Part shown: positions 1 through 7,945 of the stretch, one piece after another
Position numbering within the stretch: position 1 is the first letter of the stretch
Layout: each line of letters begins with the position of its first letter
Source of the DNA: Lachnospiraceae bacterium
GTDB taxonomy: Bacteria; Bacillota; Clostridia; Lachnospirales; Lachnospiraceae
NCBI GenBank assembly: GCA_900766815.1
Contig: CAAFWV010000041.1
Location: 7,453 to 71,452 of the forward strand
Length of the DNA: 64,000 bases
Reading direction: 5' to 3'
The notes under the pieces: generated by a model
The model's input: only the letters and a program-made list of their open reading frames with translations
Database searches by the model: none
Told to the model about the DNA's origin: nothing
Program-made: the position numbers and the translations under genes

Positions 1-2185
1 CAAAGTTGAAGGTAAGGATGCAGACGGTAATAGTGTAGTTCTGTATTACAACTATAAGCTCGGTACTGATAACAAATCAAAGGATGAGATGATCATCTTT
101 GTGAAGAGACCGGTTGAGATCTTCGGTGATCCTGATAAGACTCCTGACAGATATATTGATTCTAAGGGTGTAGAGAAGGACATTAAAGAGGGACTTAAAG
201 ATGGTTCTATCTTCGCAGTTGTTACAAAGAATGATGACGGTACTGAGGTAACCAAGTACTTCGAGAAGGAGGACCTTGGTGATGCAACCGTAAGTGATGA
301 TATTATTGAGTCATCAGATGTTACTGAGACAAGTACAGAGGATATCACAGTTGATGAGTCAACTAAGGAGGAAACATATAAGTTTGATAATGAGGGTAAC
401 CTTGTTAAGGAAGTAACAGCAAATGTTACTACTATTACTTATACGGATGCAAGCTTTTCGTCAGATGAAAGCTATGCATCAGATGCTGAAAGAGATGTGG
501 CAGCTGATGCTAAGAAGGCAGAGCTTGAAGGAGCCGGCGCTAAGAATGTAGAGGTTACTGAGACAGAAGAAACAACCTATGTTGTAACCGGTACATATAT
601 TCCTACATTTACCAAGACTGTAAATGTTAATAAGGAATATGAGAGAAGTTATATTATTTTCGATGCTGATGAAGCCTACTCAGAAAGTAATGCCAAGGAT
701 AAAGCATATAACATGGCAATGAAAGAGATAAATGCTGATCTTGGTGATTATTACCTCATTGGCGATATTCAGAATAATCTCAGTGTATCAATGACTGAAG
801 AGGTGAGCCATACTGAAAAGGGTTGGTTCGGAAAAGAACATAAAGTGGTTGACGATGATTCGGACTACCTTGTAACAGGTACTGTTGAGGCAACCTATGC
901 TAAGGTAACTAAGAAGACTGTTGATAGGAGCACATTCGGGGCTCTATGGGATGATATCAAGTCTCTCTTTGGTAAAGGTGAGTCTGCTAATCAGCAGCTG
1001 AAAGATGAAGTTATGGCTGCCATTGAAGCAGATGGTGGTATCTTCGTAGGTGCTGATTGGGCTGACGGAAGCTGGGACAAGGCAACTATCAGATATGTCA
1101 AGGGATACAAGGTCGAATCTGATGCTTGTGGTACTGTAGAAGAGGCTAATCAATCACTAGCAGATAAGATTAAGGCTCAGCTCAAGAAAGATGGTACGGA
1201 AACATATACTAAGAATCTCGAGAGCAAGGATACTGTTGAGTATACTACTACCTACTCATTCGATATCAATTATCTTAAGAAGACAGGTGAGAAGACAGAG
1301 AATAAGGTAGTTAAGACCGAGACCTATAAGGACGCTGAGGCACTTAAGGGTGATATTATTCAGAATAAGAAATTCAAAGATGGCGAGTATCTGATGACTC
1401 GTAAAGGTGATGACGACGACAGCAAGGCATACAGAGACTTCGTTGCAAATGGAGTTGCTATTACAGCTAAGTATGCTACGCTCCTTACAGAGGCTCAGGC
1501 TGCTACAGAAGCAGTAGCCGATGCTCAGGCTGAGGTAGATAAGCTTAATGATGAGATAGCTAAGCTTAATGATGAGATAGCTAAGCTTAAGGATAACAGA
1601 ACATCTAATCTTGGAGCACTCAGAACCCTTGAAGAGAAGCTTGCGACAGCAGAACTTAATCTTGAAGAAGCTAAAGGTGTTCTGGAAGAGATTGACGGTA
1701 AGCTTGAAGAGGCAGGAATTGATCTTGATGACGTTATCAGAAGACTCACACCCGCACCCGGAGTACCCGGAACCCCCGGCGCACCTGCAACAGAGGATGG
1801 AGCTCCTGGCGAAGGACCTGCAACTGTTGTTACTACAACAACTAATAATGCTACAAATCTTGCACTTACAGGAGCAGGCCAGGCAGGCGGAGCCAATGCA
1901 GGTAACGCAGATAATGCAGGCAATGGCGGCAATGCCGGAGTAGGCGGTGTTGTAAATATCGCTGATGAAGAGACTGCACTTGCAGCATCTGTAGATGATA
2001 CAGAGGATACAGCAAATGTTGTTGAGATTGGTGATGAGGAGACTCCTCTTGCAGCATCAGTTGAGGATCAGACAATGTCTTGGTGGTGGTTACTTCTTAT
2101 CGCATTACTCGGTGCTACAGGCTACGAGATGTATAAGAAGCATCAGCAGAAGAAGGCACTTGCCGAGAACGACGATGTTGAATAA
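1..2185 (+). CDS. Large cell-surface protein, 5' end outside window
   Basis: The reading frame is open from base 2, so the gene begins upstream; 727 residues are visible. The visible part holds acidic, Thr-rich beta-type modules with recurring VTGTY/VTGTV strings. A predicted coiled coil follows (about 1480-1730) with an exact tandem KLNDEIA repeat, then a Pro/Gly-rich linker and an Asn/Gly/Ala-rich stretch. Two near-identical DEETxLAAS motifs (1961-1999 and 2030-2068) precede a Trp-rich membrane helix (about 2078-2140) and a Lys-rich tail. This layout suggests a secreted protein held by a C-terminal membrane anchor, possibly a sorting-type signal without LPXTG. No catalytic domain is recognised. 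A hairpin follows the stop. An adhesin or wall-spanning role is inference only. Confidence 0.8.
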   Translation, partial: KVEGKDADGNSVVLYYNYKLGTDNKSKDEMIIFVKRPVEIFGDPDKTPDRYIDSKGVEKDIKEGLKDGSIFAVVTKNDDGTEVTKYFEKEDLGDATVSDDIIESSDVTETSTEDITVDESTKEETYKFDNEGNLVKEVTANVTTITYTDASFSSDESYASDAERDVAADAKKAELEGAGAKNVEVTETEETTYVVTGTYIPTFTKTVNVNKEYERSYIIFDADEAYSESNAKDKAYNMAMKEINADLGDYYLIGDIQNNLSVSMTEEVSHTEKGWFGKEHKVVDDDSDYLVTGTVEATYAKVTKKTVDRSTFGALWDDIKSLFGKGESANQQLKDEVMAAIEADGGIFVGADWADGSWDKATIRYVKGYKVESDACGTVEEANQSLADKIKAQLKKDGTETYTKNLESKDTVEYTTTYSFDINYLKKTGEKTENKVVKTETYKDAEALKGDIIQNKKFKDGEYLMTRKGDDDDSKAYRDFVANGVAITAKYATLLTEAQAATEAVADAQAEVDKLNDEIAKLNDEIAKLKDNRTSNLGALRTLEEKLATAELNLEEAKGVLEEIDGKLEEAGIDLDDVIRRLTPAPGVPGTPGAPATEDGAPGEGPATVVTTTTNNATNLALTGAGQAGGANAGNADNAGNGGNAGVGGVVNIADEETALAASVDDTEDTANVVEIGDEETPLAASVEDQTMSWWWLLLIALLGATGYEMYKKHQQKKALAENDDVE

Positions 2186-2220
2186 GATAATTTCAACTAT
2201 GTAATTTATAAAAATAGTTT

Positions 2221-2240
2221 ACCCCGCCATATGGCGGGGT
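2221..2240 (+). terminator. Hairpin after surface-protein gene
   Basis: A perfect 10-bp palindrome (ACCCCGCCAT and its complement) lies 36 bases after the stop. It is followed by only broken T runs (atattattat), so it may act as a 3' stabiliser as much as a terminator. Confidence 0.6.
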
Positions 2241-2288
2241 ATATTATTATCATAAGAACCCAAGTGATTGGGAGAAAGGATACATCCG

Positions 2289-2321
2289 ATTAGAATTATT
2301 GCCTAATTGGATAATTCGAAT
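2289..2321 (+). promoter_or_regulatory. Hairpin between Shine-Dalgarno and GTG start
   Basis: The arms ATTAGAATTAT (2289-2299) and ATAATTCGAAT (2311-2321) pair over 11 bp with one mismatch. The only good ribosome binding site, GGAGAAAGGA (2271-2280), is 44 bases from the GTG at 2324. Folding the hairpin would bring it to about 10 bases. The pairing is read directly; the function is inferred. Confidence 0.4.
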
Positions 2322-2323
2322 TT

Positions 2324-2890
2324 GTGAAGAGAAGAATATATAAATATATATCATGTATGCTGGTTCTTGCCCTGCTTCTTTCGGGCTGTGGCGCCGGAGC
2401 AAACAGAAACGTAAATGACAGTTCTACTCAGACTGACAGTGAAGCTGTAGAGAACGAGGAAGTGACTGAGGATACTACTGCAGACACAGGTGTGGATTCG
2501 AATGCGGATACAAGTGTTGATTCGAATGAAGATAATGCCGACACAGAGCTTCTCGTACTTACCGCAATTAACCTTACCGGTATTGATATAGGTATGTTCT
2601 CAGTTATTGACCCGGCTACGGGTGAGCAGACCAATATAGGTGGCCTTAAGAACTATGAGAGATATACCTTCGAGTGCAACTGGCCCAAGGATACCAAGGA
2701 ATTCCAGTGGGCACTTTATAACATGGAAGGTGAGCTTTGCATTGAAGCAACAACCGATATCTCTTCTGCCGAGCAGGCAGCCTTCTTAATTATGTTAGGT
2801 AAGGATAATGTTGAAGATGTTAAGGTATATTATGATGATGAGGTCGAGAATGTCGATTTGGATGAACTGGTGAAGCCATACGAAGAGTAG
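2324..2890 (+). CDS. Small secreted lipoprotein, function unknown
   Basis: This 188-residue protein has a basic N-terminus (MKRRIYKY), a hydrophobic core and the lipobox LLSGC, so it should be lipidated at Cys22 and displayed on the outer face of the membrane. A low-complexity Asp/Glu/Thr/Ser linker with repeated DSN(A/E)D units follows. A globular domain of about 110 residues carries the Trp/Phe-rich string FECNWPKDTKEFQWAL. I do not recognise that domain. The GTG start is required because an in-frame TAA lies at 2312-2314 and the next ATG (2354) would cut into the signal peptide. The Shine-Dalgarno is unusually distant, with a hairpin between. Confidence 0.75.
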   Translation: MKRRIYKYISCMLVLALLLSGCGAGANRNVNDSSTQTDSEAVENEEVTEDTTADTGVDSNADTSVDSNEDNADTELLVLTAINLTGIDIGMFSVIDPATGEQTNIGGLKNYERYTFECNWPKDTKEFQWALYNMEGELCIEATTDISSAEQAAFLIMLGKDNVEDVKVYYDDEVENVDLDELVKPYEE

Positions 2891-2944
2891 ATAAGACCAG
2901 TGGTGCTGATATATATGTAAGATTGTCACTTCGAGGGGGAAATA

Positions 2945-4219
2945 ATGAAGATTAAGACTATCGAAATGGATTATGAGGATGTACTTAAGCTTCCTATGTA
3001 TAAGCATAAGAATCCTCAGAAGCAAAGCGCATTTTTTAGACATCTGATTAAGCTACTGTCAGCAATAGACTTAAAGAGAATTGGGTTTACCTATGAATTA
3101 ATCGGAATGGAGAAGCTAAAGCAGGGCGAGCCCTGTCTGGTGCTTATGAATCATTCAAGCTTTATTGATCTGGAGATTGCCTCATCACTTCTGTATCCGA
3201 GACCCTTCCACATTGTATGTACACTGGATGGTTTTGTGGGTAAGGAGAAGCTGATGCGAAGCATAGGCTGTATCCCTACTAAGAAGTTCGTGACAGACGT
3301 TACCCTGGTACGTGACATGGTATATGCAGTGAAGGAACTTAAAAGTTCGGTGCTTATGTATCCGGAGGCAAGCTATAGCTTCGATGGAACGGCGACACCA
3401 TTGCCGTCAAGCCTCGGCAAGTGTCTCAAACTTTTGAAGGTCCCGGTTATTATGATTAAGACCGAGGGCGCTTTTCACAGAGACCCATTATACAATGGAT
3501 TACAGATAAGGAAGGTGCCGGTCTCTGCTAAGATGGAATACATCATCTCACCGGAGGATATTGAGAAGAAGTCGGTGAAGGAGCTTAATGCAATTCTTGA
3601 CAGGCAGTTTGATTTTGACCACTTCAGATGGCAGCAGGATAATTCGATTAAGATAAGCGAGCCCTTCCGCGCGGACGGGTTAAACCGTGTGCTCTACAAG
3701 TGTCCGAAGTGTGGCAGTGAGGACGGAATGCAGGGACGAGGTATTGAGATAACCTGCAGACATTGTGGTAATAAATTTGTACTTAGCGAATATGGTGTAC
3801 TTGAGTCATCCGGGGACAGCAAGGGCTTTACACACATACCGGACTGGTATAAGTGGGAGAGGGAGTGTGTAAGGAAGGAGCTTAATGATAATACCTATAG
3901 GCTTGAGATTCCGGTGTCGATATCCATGCTTGTGGACACCAACAGTATATATAATGTCGGTGATGGTGTGCTGACACATACAAGGGATGGCTTTCATCTT
4001 GTTGGCTGTGACGGTAGACTTGAATATTTTCAGGAACCTATGGCATCATACAGCCTCTATGCTGATTATTACTGGTATGAGATTGGTGATGTGATATGTA
4101 TAGGTGATGAGAAGGCACAGTATTATTGCTTCCCCAAGTCGGACACAGATGTTGTTGCCAAGACCAGGCTTGCCTGCGAGGAGTTGTATAAGCTGAAGCG
4201 AGATAAGGAGATTGGATAA
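2945..4219 (+). CDS. plsC: PlsC-type acyltransferase with C-terminal zinc-ribbon extension
   Basis: Residues about 40-230 form a lysophosphatidic-acid-acyltransferase-like domain. It has the catalytic NHSSFID (HxxxxD) motif and a PEASYS string where EGTRS is usual. Members of this family acylate 1-acyl-glycerol-3-phosphate in phospholipid synthesis at the inner membrane face. Unlike a standard PlsC of roughly 200-250 residues, this protein has 424. After the enzyme domain come two Cys pairs (CPKCGSED and CRHCGN) forming a zinc ribbon, then about 130 residues of unassigned C-terminal domain. The ribosome site GAGGGGG is well placed before ATG 2945. The family call is solid. The exact acyl acceptor is uncertain, because the second motif deviates and the extension may target another substrate. 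Confidence 0.75.
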   Translation: MKIKTIEMDYEDVLKLPMYKHKNPQKQSAFFRHLIKLLSAIDLKRIGFTYELIGMEKLKQGEPCLVLMNHSSFIDLEIASSLLYPRPFHIVCTLDGFVGKEKLMRSIGCIPTKKFVTDVTLVRDMVYAVKELKSSVLMYPEASYSFDGTATPLPSSLGKCLKLLKVPVIMIKTEGAFHRDPLYNGLQIRKVPVSAKMEYIISPEDIEKKSVKELNAILDRQFDFDHFRWQQDNSIKISEPFRADGLNRVLYKCPKCGSEDGMQGRGIEITCRHCGNKFVLSEYGVLESSGDSKGFTHIPDWYKWERECVRKELNDNTYRLEIPVSISMLVDTNSIYNVGDGVLTHTRDGFHLVGCDGRLEYFQEPMASYSLYADYYWYEIGDVICIGDEKAQYYCFPKSDTDVVAKTRLACEELYKLKRDKEIG

Positions 4220-4243
4220 CGGTATTCGGAGAGTACCGTTATC
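4215..4243 (+). terminator. Hairpin overlapping the acyltransferase stop codon
   Basis: GATAACGGTA (4215-4224) pairs perfectly with TACCGTTATC (4234-4243) around a 9-base loop. The left arm contains the TAA stop. No clear T tract follows, so termination strength is uncertain. Confidence 0.5.
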
Positions 4244-4309
4244 GATTATTAGCACAATTTATTATTAATAATGTCGTTCAAATTAACGATAAGCATTATC
4301 AAAAGCTAA

Positions 4310-4363
4310 TTGTTAACCAAAATGAAAACAATGGTTGACAATTAGTTTTTTTATATTTACAAT
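4310..4363 (+). promoter_or_regulatory. BirA operator overlapping the bioY promoter
   Basis: TTGTTAACC (4310-4318), 14 bases, then GGTTGACAA (4333-4341) fits the known BirA biotin-operator architecture of two inverted half-sites about 14-16 bases apart. The right half-site contains the -35 box TTGACA (4335-4340). A 17-base spacer leads to the -10 box TACAAT (4358-4363). BirA bound to biotinyl-AMP would therefore block RNA polymerase directly. Confidence 0.85.
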
Positions 4364-4412
4364 AACACCGATGAAAGAATATTTCATAAAGATTGTTATG
4401 AGGAGTAAAACT

Positions 4413-4970
4413 ATGAACACTAATGAAAACAAATTATTTACAGTAAGAAATATGTGCTATGTCGGTCTGTTTACCGCAGTTATCGCCATAATGGCTCAGA
4501 TATCGATTCCGATGCCGCTTGGTGTGCCGATGACAATGCAGACCTTCGCAATTACACTTGCAGCTATTATTCTTGGAGCAAAGCTTTCAACTATTTCAAC
4601 TTTTATCTATATTCTTCTTGGTGCAATAGGTCTTCCTGTTCTTGCAGGATTCTCAGGTGGCTTCAGCAAGTTCGTAGGACCTACAGGAGGATTCTTGATT
4701 TCCTTCCCGATTATGGCCTTCATTATCGGATACGCTGTTGACCACAGAACTGCATTCAAGGGAGCTTTTGTTGTAGGTCTTATCGCAGGAACCGTAGTGA
4801 ACTACATTGTTGGAATAGCAATGTTCTGTATTTTGACACAGAGCTCAGTTGCGGTCGGTTTTACCGCATGTGTGCTTCCATTCATCCCTACAGCCATTAT
4901 TAAGGCAATTCTTGCATCTCTCATCGGCTTCCCTATCAGGAAGAGACTTAAGGTAATGGGCTTATGCTAG
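4413..4970 (+). CDS. bioY: Biotin transporter, S component BioY
   Basis: BioY is the membrane substrate-binding (S) component of ECF-type biotin importers. The 185-residue protein has about six hydrophobic helices and the family-typical N-terminal region containing GVPMTMQTF, followed by GPTGGFL. No energising EcfA/T genes and no biotin biosynthesis genes are nearby, so it probably uses a shared ECF module encoded elsewhere and serves biotin scavenging. I take ATG 4413, with GAGGAG seven to eight bases upstream. A longer in-frame TTG at 4335 would lie inside the -35 box and cannot be the start. It is controlled by the BirA operator just upstream and overlaps the next gene by 7 bases. Confidence 0.92.
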   Translation: MNTNENKLFTVRNMCYVGLFTAVIAIMAQISIPMPLGVPMTMQTFAITLAAIILGAKLSTISTFIYILLGAIGLPVLAGFSGGFSKFVGPTGGFLISFPIMAFIIGYAVDHRTAFKGAFVVGLIAGTVVNYIVGIAMFCILTQSSVAVGFTACVLPFIPTAIIKAILASLIGFPIRKRLKVMGLC

Positions 4971-5353
4971 AACTAAGACCACATCATCTGCTCTGCACAC
5001 AGGGCTATTCCGGTAAGGGCTACAGCGAGGAATTTGTTGAGAACATGAATGAGGTTGTGGACAAGCTTAGGAATGTCCCGGGATTCAGGGTTAAGATTGT
5101 ATGTGACAGTGACAGCCTGTGCAGCCACTGTCCCAATATGATTGGACCCAATCTCTGCAACACTCAGGATAAGGTAGCAGGCTTTGACAGAAAGACCATG
5201 GAGGTCTTCGGAATAGAAGAGAAGGAATATGTCTACAGCGAGATAGTGGACTACATCAAATCCGTTGCGACAGAAGAAAAGATGTCATACATCTGCTCGG
5301 AGTGCAGCTGGTATCCTATAAGCGCCTGCAGAAGGAATATATTGAATAAATAG
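4964..5353 (+). CDS. DUF1284 family cysteine-rich protein
   Basis: This 129-residue cytoplasmic protein begins LELRPHHLLCTQGY, the hallmark of DUF1284. It carries a Cys cluster (CSHCPN, NLC) and a second group near the C-terminus (CSECSW, SAC), which suggests an iron-sulfur cluster or zinc site. The function of the family is not established. It overlaps bioY by 7 bases (ATGCTAG), so the two are translationally coupled and share BirA control. That coupling hints at a link to biotin or metal-cofactor supply, but this is only inference from position. A terminator hairpin follows the stop. Confidence 0.8.
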   Translation: MLELRPHHLLCTQGYSGKGYSEEFVENMNEVVDKLRNVPGFRVKIVCDSDSLCSHCPNMIGPNLCNTQDKVAGFDRKTMEVFGIEEKEYVYSEIVDYIKSVATEEKMSYICSECSWYPISACRRNILNK

Positions 5354-5364
5354 AAGATAATTTA

Positions 5365-5389
5365 CGCCAATCTCACAACGAGATTGGCG
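5365..5389. terminator. Bidirectional terminator between DUF1284 gene and megL
   Basis: CGCCAATCTC (5365-5374) pairs perfectly with GAGATTGGCG (5380-5389) around ACAAC. A T-rich run (ttgttattgttg) follows on the plus strand and an A/T-rich tract on the minus side. It sits between convergent genes. Confidence 0.7.
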
Positions 5390-5409
5390 CTTGTTATTGT
5401 TGATAATAA

Positions 5410-6588
5410 TTACTTCATTGCCAGACGCAATGCATTATCAAGATCTTCAATCAGGTCATCAGCATTCTCGATACCTATAGACAGTCTGACCTGTCCGTCG
5501 AATATGCTAACTGCATGACGCTGCTCAGGAGTCATGTCGAAGTGACTCATTGACGGTGAATGCTGGATGAGCGAATCAACATTGCCAAGACTTGTTGCAA
5601 GACTGAATAGCTTAACGTTGTTCATAACAGTTCTTACAGAATCCAGACCACCCTTAATGTCGACACTCATCATTCCACCGAAGCCGCGCATCTGTTTTTT
5701 GGCAACTTCATATCCGGGATTGTCCTTTAATCCGGGGTAATATACCTTATCAACCATTGGATGAGTGCTTAAGAATTCGGCGACCTTCATGGCGTTCTCA
5801 CAATGCTTTTCCATTCTGACAGACAGAGTCTTTATTCCGTTTACCAGTTGCCATGCTGCGAAGGGATCGAGAACGGCACCGAAGCACTGAAGGAAGGGCA
5901 TTCTGCATCTGTCAATTATTGTCTTGCTTGATGCTATGACGCCGGCTGTTACATTGCCGTGACCACCGATATACTTGGTAGCACTATGAACAACAATATC
6001 TGCTCCAAGATCCAGAGCGTTCTGAAGGTAAGGCGATGCAAAAGTGCTGTCGACTATGAGTGTTATCCCCTCGAATTCCTTAAGCATTCCGGATACTTCG
6101 GAAATATCAGTTATTTTCAGTGTGGGATTGGCAGGTGTCTCAACATACACAAGAGTTGTGTTTGGTTTAATTGCCGCCTTTATTGCATCAACATCTGTTG
6201 TGTCAACAATGCTGTATTCCACTCCCAAAGAAGGCAATATTTTTGTGAACAATGCGAAGGTGCAACCATATATTACATCTCCGAAAATGATATGGTCTCC
6301 GGACTTAATCTGAGACATAACAGCTGTTGAGATGGCTCCAAGACCTGAAGCAACACCAAGTGAATCTTCTGCGTGTTCAAGAGCCATTATTCTTTCTTCG
6401 AATTCCCTTACCGAAGGATTACCGAAGCGACTGTATACAAATCCCTCATCAATATGCTGATTAAGATATACTGCGGTATCAAAGTCCTTTAGAATATATG
6501 TGGAAGTCTGATAAACTGGACTTACATGACTTCCTGTGGTGGGGTCAACAAATCTGTTGGCATGAATAACTTCTGTTCCGGGTTTCAT
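5410..6588 (-). CDS. megL: Methionine gamma-lyase (Cys/Met metabolism PLP enzyme)
   Basis: This is a fold-type I PLP enzyme of the trans-sulfuration family, 392 residues, close to the family length. The PLP lysine lies in HSATKYIGGHGN. The string YGCTFALF places a Cys where methionine gamma-lyases carry their diagnostic active-site Cys (Cys116 in the Pseudomonas enzyme), favouring MGL over cystathionine gamma-lyase or cystathionine beta-lyase. The expected reaction is L-methionine to methanethiol, ammonia and 2-oxobutyrate. It is the second gene of a two-gene leftward operon, 29 bases after the racemase gene, with AAAGGAGG before ATG 6588. In this context it may act on another sulfur or gamma-substituted amino acid. 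Confidence 0.8.
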   Translation of the reverse strand: MKPGTEVIHANRFVDPTTGSHVSPVYQTSTYILKDFDTAVYLNQHIDEGFVYSRFGNPSVREFEERIMALEHAEDSLGVASGLGAISTAVMSQIKSGDHIIFGDVIYGCTFALFTKILPSLGVEYSIVDTTDVDAIKAAIKPNTTLVYVETPANPTLKITDISEVSGMLKEFEGITLIVDSTFASPYLQNALDLGADIVVHSATKYIGGHGNVTAGVIASSKTIIDRCRMPFLQCFGAVLDPFAAWQLVNGIKTLSVRMEKHCENAMKVAEFLSTHPMVDKVYYPGLKDNPGYEVAKKQMRGFGGMMSVDIKGGLDSVRTVMNNVKLFSLATSLGNVDSLIQHSPSMSHFDMTPEQRHAVSIFDGQVRLSIGIENADDLIEDLDNALRLAMK

Positions 6589-6617
6589 AATAGTTCTCCT
6601 CCTTTTGCTTTATTCAG

Positions 6618-7739
6618 TTAATGATAGACTAATTGCTTATGTATATACTCCGATGTGCAGATATGAAGTGCACTGGAATAATTACATACGAGTTTAACTA
6701 CTTCTCCGACACGATATTTTCGTTTACTGTTGGTAATATCAATCATCATGTGGTCTGAACTTGCACCCTCTATGGTGATACGTTTATCTATCGGTTTGAG
6801 CTCGCCTATATCGGTATCCTGTTTGCCAAGTGCGCAGATGGCTCTTGTCCGAATACCTTTATCACTGAAGGACGGTATCTGTCCGAAAGCGTCGCGTCCT
6901 ATTATTCCATGAGGGAGAGAAGGCTTATTCTTGATCTCCACAATCTCAACCTCCAGAATAAAACTGTCCTGTCTGAGGTATGAATATTCTATGTTCATTG
7001 CCGGTTCACGTCCAAACAGTATGAGTTCTCCGAGCCTGAGATTATTAATTTCAGCAGGAAGAATATGGTTATCCAGAAGGTTATAGGAACTTGAATTGCC
7101 ACCGGATATGATGTGACAGGCAATATGAAGTTCATTTGTAATATAGTTTTTAAGACCAATCAGTTCCTTAAATGTAGATGGGGTTGGAATAACCCCTCCA
7201 AAACAGGTCTCGTTGGCACCAATTCCCATAAAATCAATGTTTGACATTGCTGATATTTCTTTAATGGAACTCAGTATCTCGAAATATGAGTTTTGAGTCA
7301 GTCTGTCTTCATCTTTGCTATAGCTTTCACCGTCTCCGAGGAACCATCCCTCTCTGAGATCTCCTACATCTATCATAAGAATAACGCCGTGTCGTTTACC
7401 CTGTTTGCGTGCACAATTGTTAAGCACGCGTATGGTACTGATTTCACTGTTTAGAGAAATGTCAGCATATTTAATAACATCTTCGCATTCTGATATCATT
7501 GGGATTCTGATTAACCATTTAGAACATGGCAGTTCGGAAAAATTGCTAAGATTGACGATTCTGGAATCTCCAAGTGTTTTAACACCACCCTTTAGTAAGG
7601 CTTTGGCAATGTCCTTATTGCCACCAAAGCACTTGGTTACTGCTGTAACCTCAACACCGCTTGCATGTGCCCGACGAAGTACCTCTTTGGTGTTTGCGGT
7701 AATATGATTCAGATTAATCTTAAGGTTTGGATACATCAT
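6618..7739 (-). CDS. Ornithine-racemase/YhfX-type alanine racemase fold PLP enzyme
   Basis: The 373-residue protein belongs to the alanine-racemase-fold (fold type III) subgroup that includes clostridial ornithine racemase and YhfX. Characteristic strings are EVTAVTKCFGG (PLP lysine in TK), LGDSRIVN, LIRIPM, ADISLNSE and MIDVGDLREG. Family members interconvert D and L forms of amino acids such as ornithine. The substrate here is not decided by sequence. It is first in a leftward operon with methionine gamma-lyase and diverges from an amino-acid ABC importer. Two adjacent ATGs exist; the inner one (7736) has the better spacing from AAGGAGG. A palindromic operator candidate overlaps its likely promoter. 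Confidence 0.78.
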   Translation of the reverse strand: MMYPNLKINLNHITANTKEVLRRAHASGVEVTAVTKCFGGNKDIAKALLKGGVKTLGDSRIVNLSNFSELPCSKWLIRIPMISECEDVIKYADISLNSEISTIRVLNNCARKQGKRHGVILMIDVGDLREGWFLGDGESYSKDEDRLTQNSYFEILSSIKEISAMSNIDFMGIGANETCFGGVIPTPSTFKELIGLKNYITNELHIACHIISGGNSSSYNLLDNHILPAEINNLRLGELILFGREPAMNIEYSYLRQDSFILEVEIVEIKNKPSLPHGIIGRDAFGQIPSFSDKGIRTRAICALGKQDTDIGELKPIDKRITIEGASSDHMMIDITNSKRKYRVGEVVKLVCNYSSALHICTSEYIHKQLVYH

Positions 7740-7782
7740 AACGCCTCCTTACAAAAAACGTGAATCAGAAAATCATAAACAC

Positions 7783-7839
7783 TGTAAGTAAATTTTGATA
7801 CTACTATCTACCAGAATGAAGCGAATGTAAATACTTACA
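7783..7839. promoter_or_regulatory. Candidate operator: palindrome plus distal half-site
   Basis: TGTAAATACTTACA (7826-7839) is a perfect TGTAA-N4-TTACA palindrome lying over the -35 of the leftward promoter. A further inverted half-site TGTAAGTA lies at 7783-7790, beyond the likely leftward start. Sites on both sides of a divergent promoter suggest a transcription factor that controls both operons. No regulator gene is adjacent. Confidence 0.4.
7803..7831 (-). promoter_or_regulatory. Probable promoter of the racemase-megL operon
   Basis: On the minus strand TTTACA (complement of 7826-7831) is followed after 17 bases by GATAGT (complement of 7803-7808). The -10 is imperfect, so confidence is moderate. 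Confidence 0.4.
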
Positions 7840-7869
7840 AAGAATGAAAAAAATCATACATTGGTGTTG

Positions 7870-7898
7870 TTGACTAATAAAAAAAGCGGTGATATTAT
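7870..7898 (+). promoter_or_regulatory. Strong promoter of the amino-acid importer operon
   Basis: TTGACT (7870-7875), a 17-base spacer and TATTAT (7893-7898) form a near-consensus sigma-A promoter. Transcription would start near 7905, just ahead of the leader terminator. Confidence 0.7.
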
Positions 7899-7913
7899 GA
7901 GCAACAACAAAAG

Positions 7914-7945
7914 GCAACAGAGCTGTTTCGGCGCTGTTGCTTTTT
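7914..7945 (+). terminator. Leader terminator upstream of the importer operon
   Basis: GCAACAGAGC (7914-7923) pairs with GCGCTGTTGC (7931-7940) with one mismatch, followed by TTTTT (7941-7945). It lies between the promoter and the first gene. No plus-strand gene precedes it, so it should be conditional. The overlapping string TTTTTGCTT/AAGCAAAAA (7941-7961) can form an alternative hairpin that consumes the T tract. Confidence 0.6.

Noticed and set aside
1531..1590. Short tandem repeat in the first gene as a possible CRISPR or mobile repeat
   Set aside because: It is an in-frame duplication encoding KLNDEIA in a coiled coil, with only two to three copies and no spacers.
4335..4412. Longer bioY reading frame from TTG 4335
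   Set aside because: The TTG is part of the -35 box TTGACA inside the BirA operator; ATG 4413 has a proper ribosome site.
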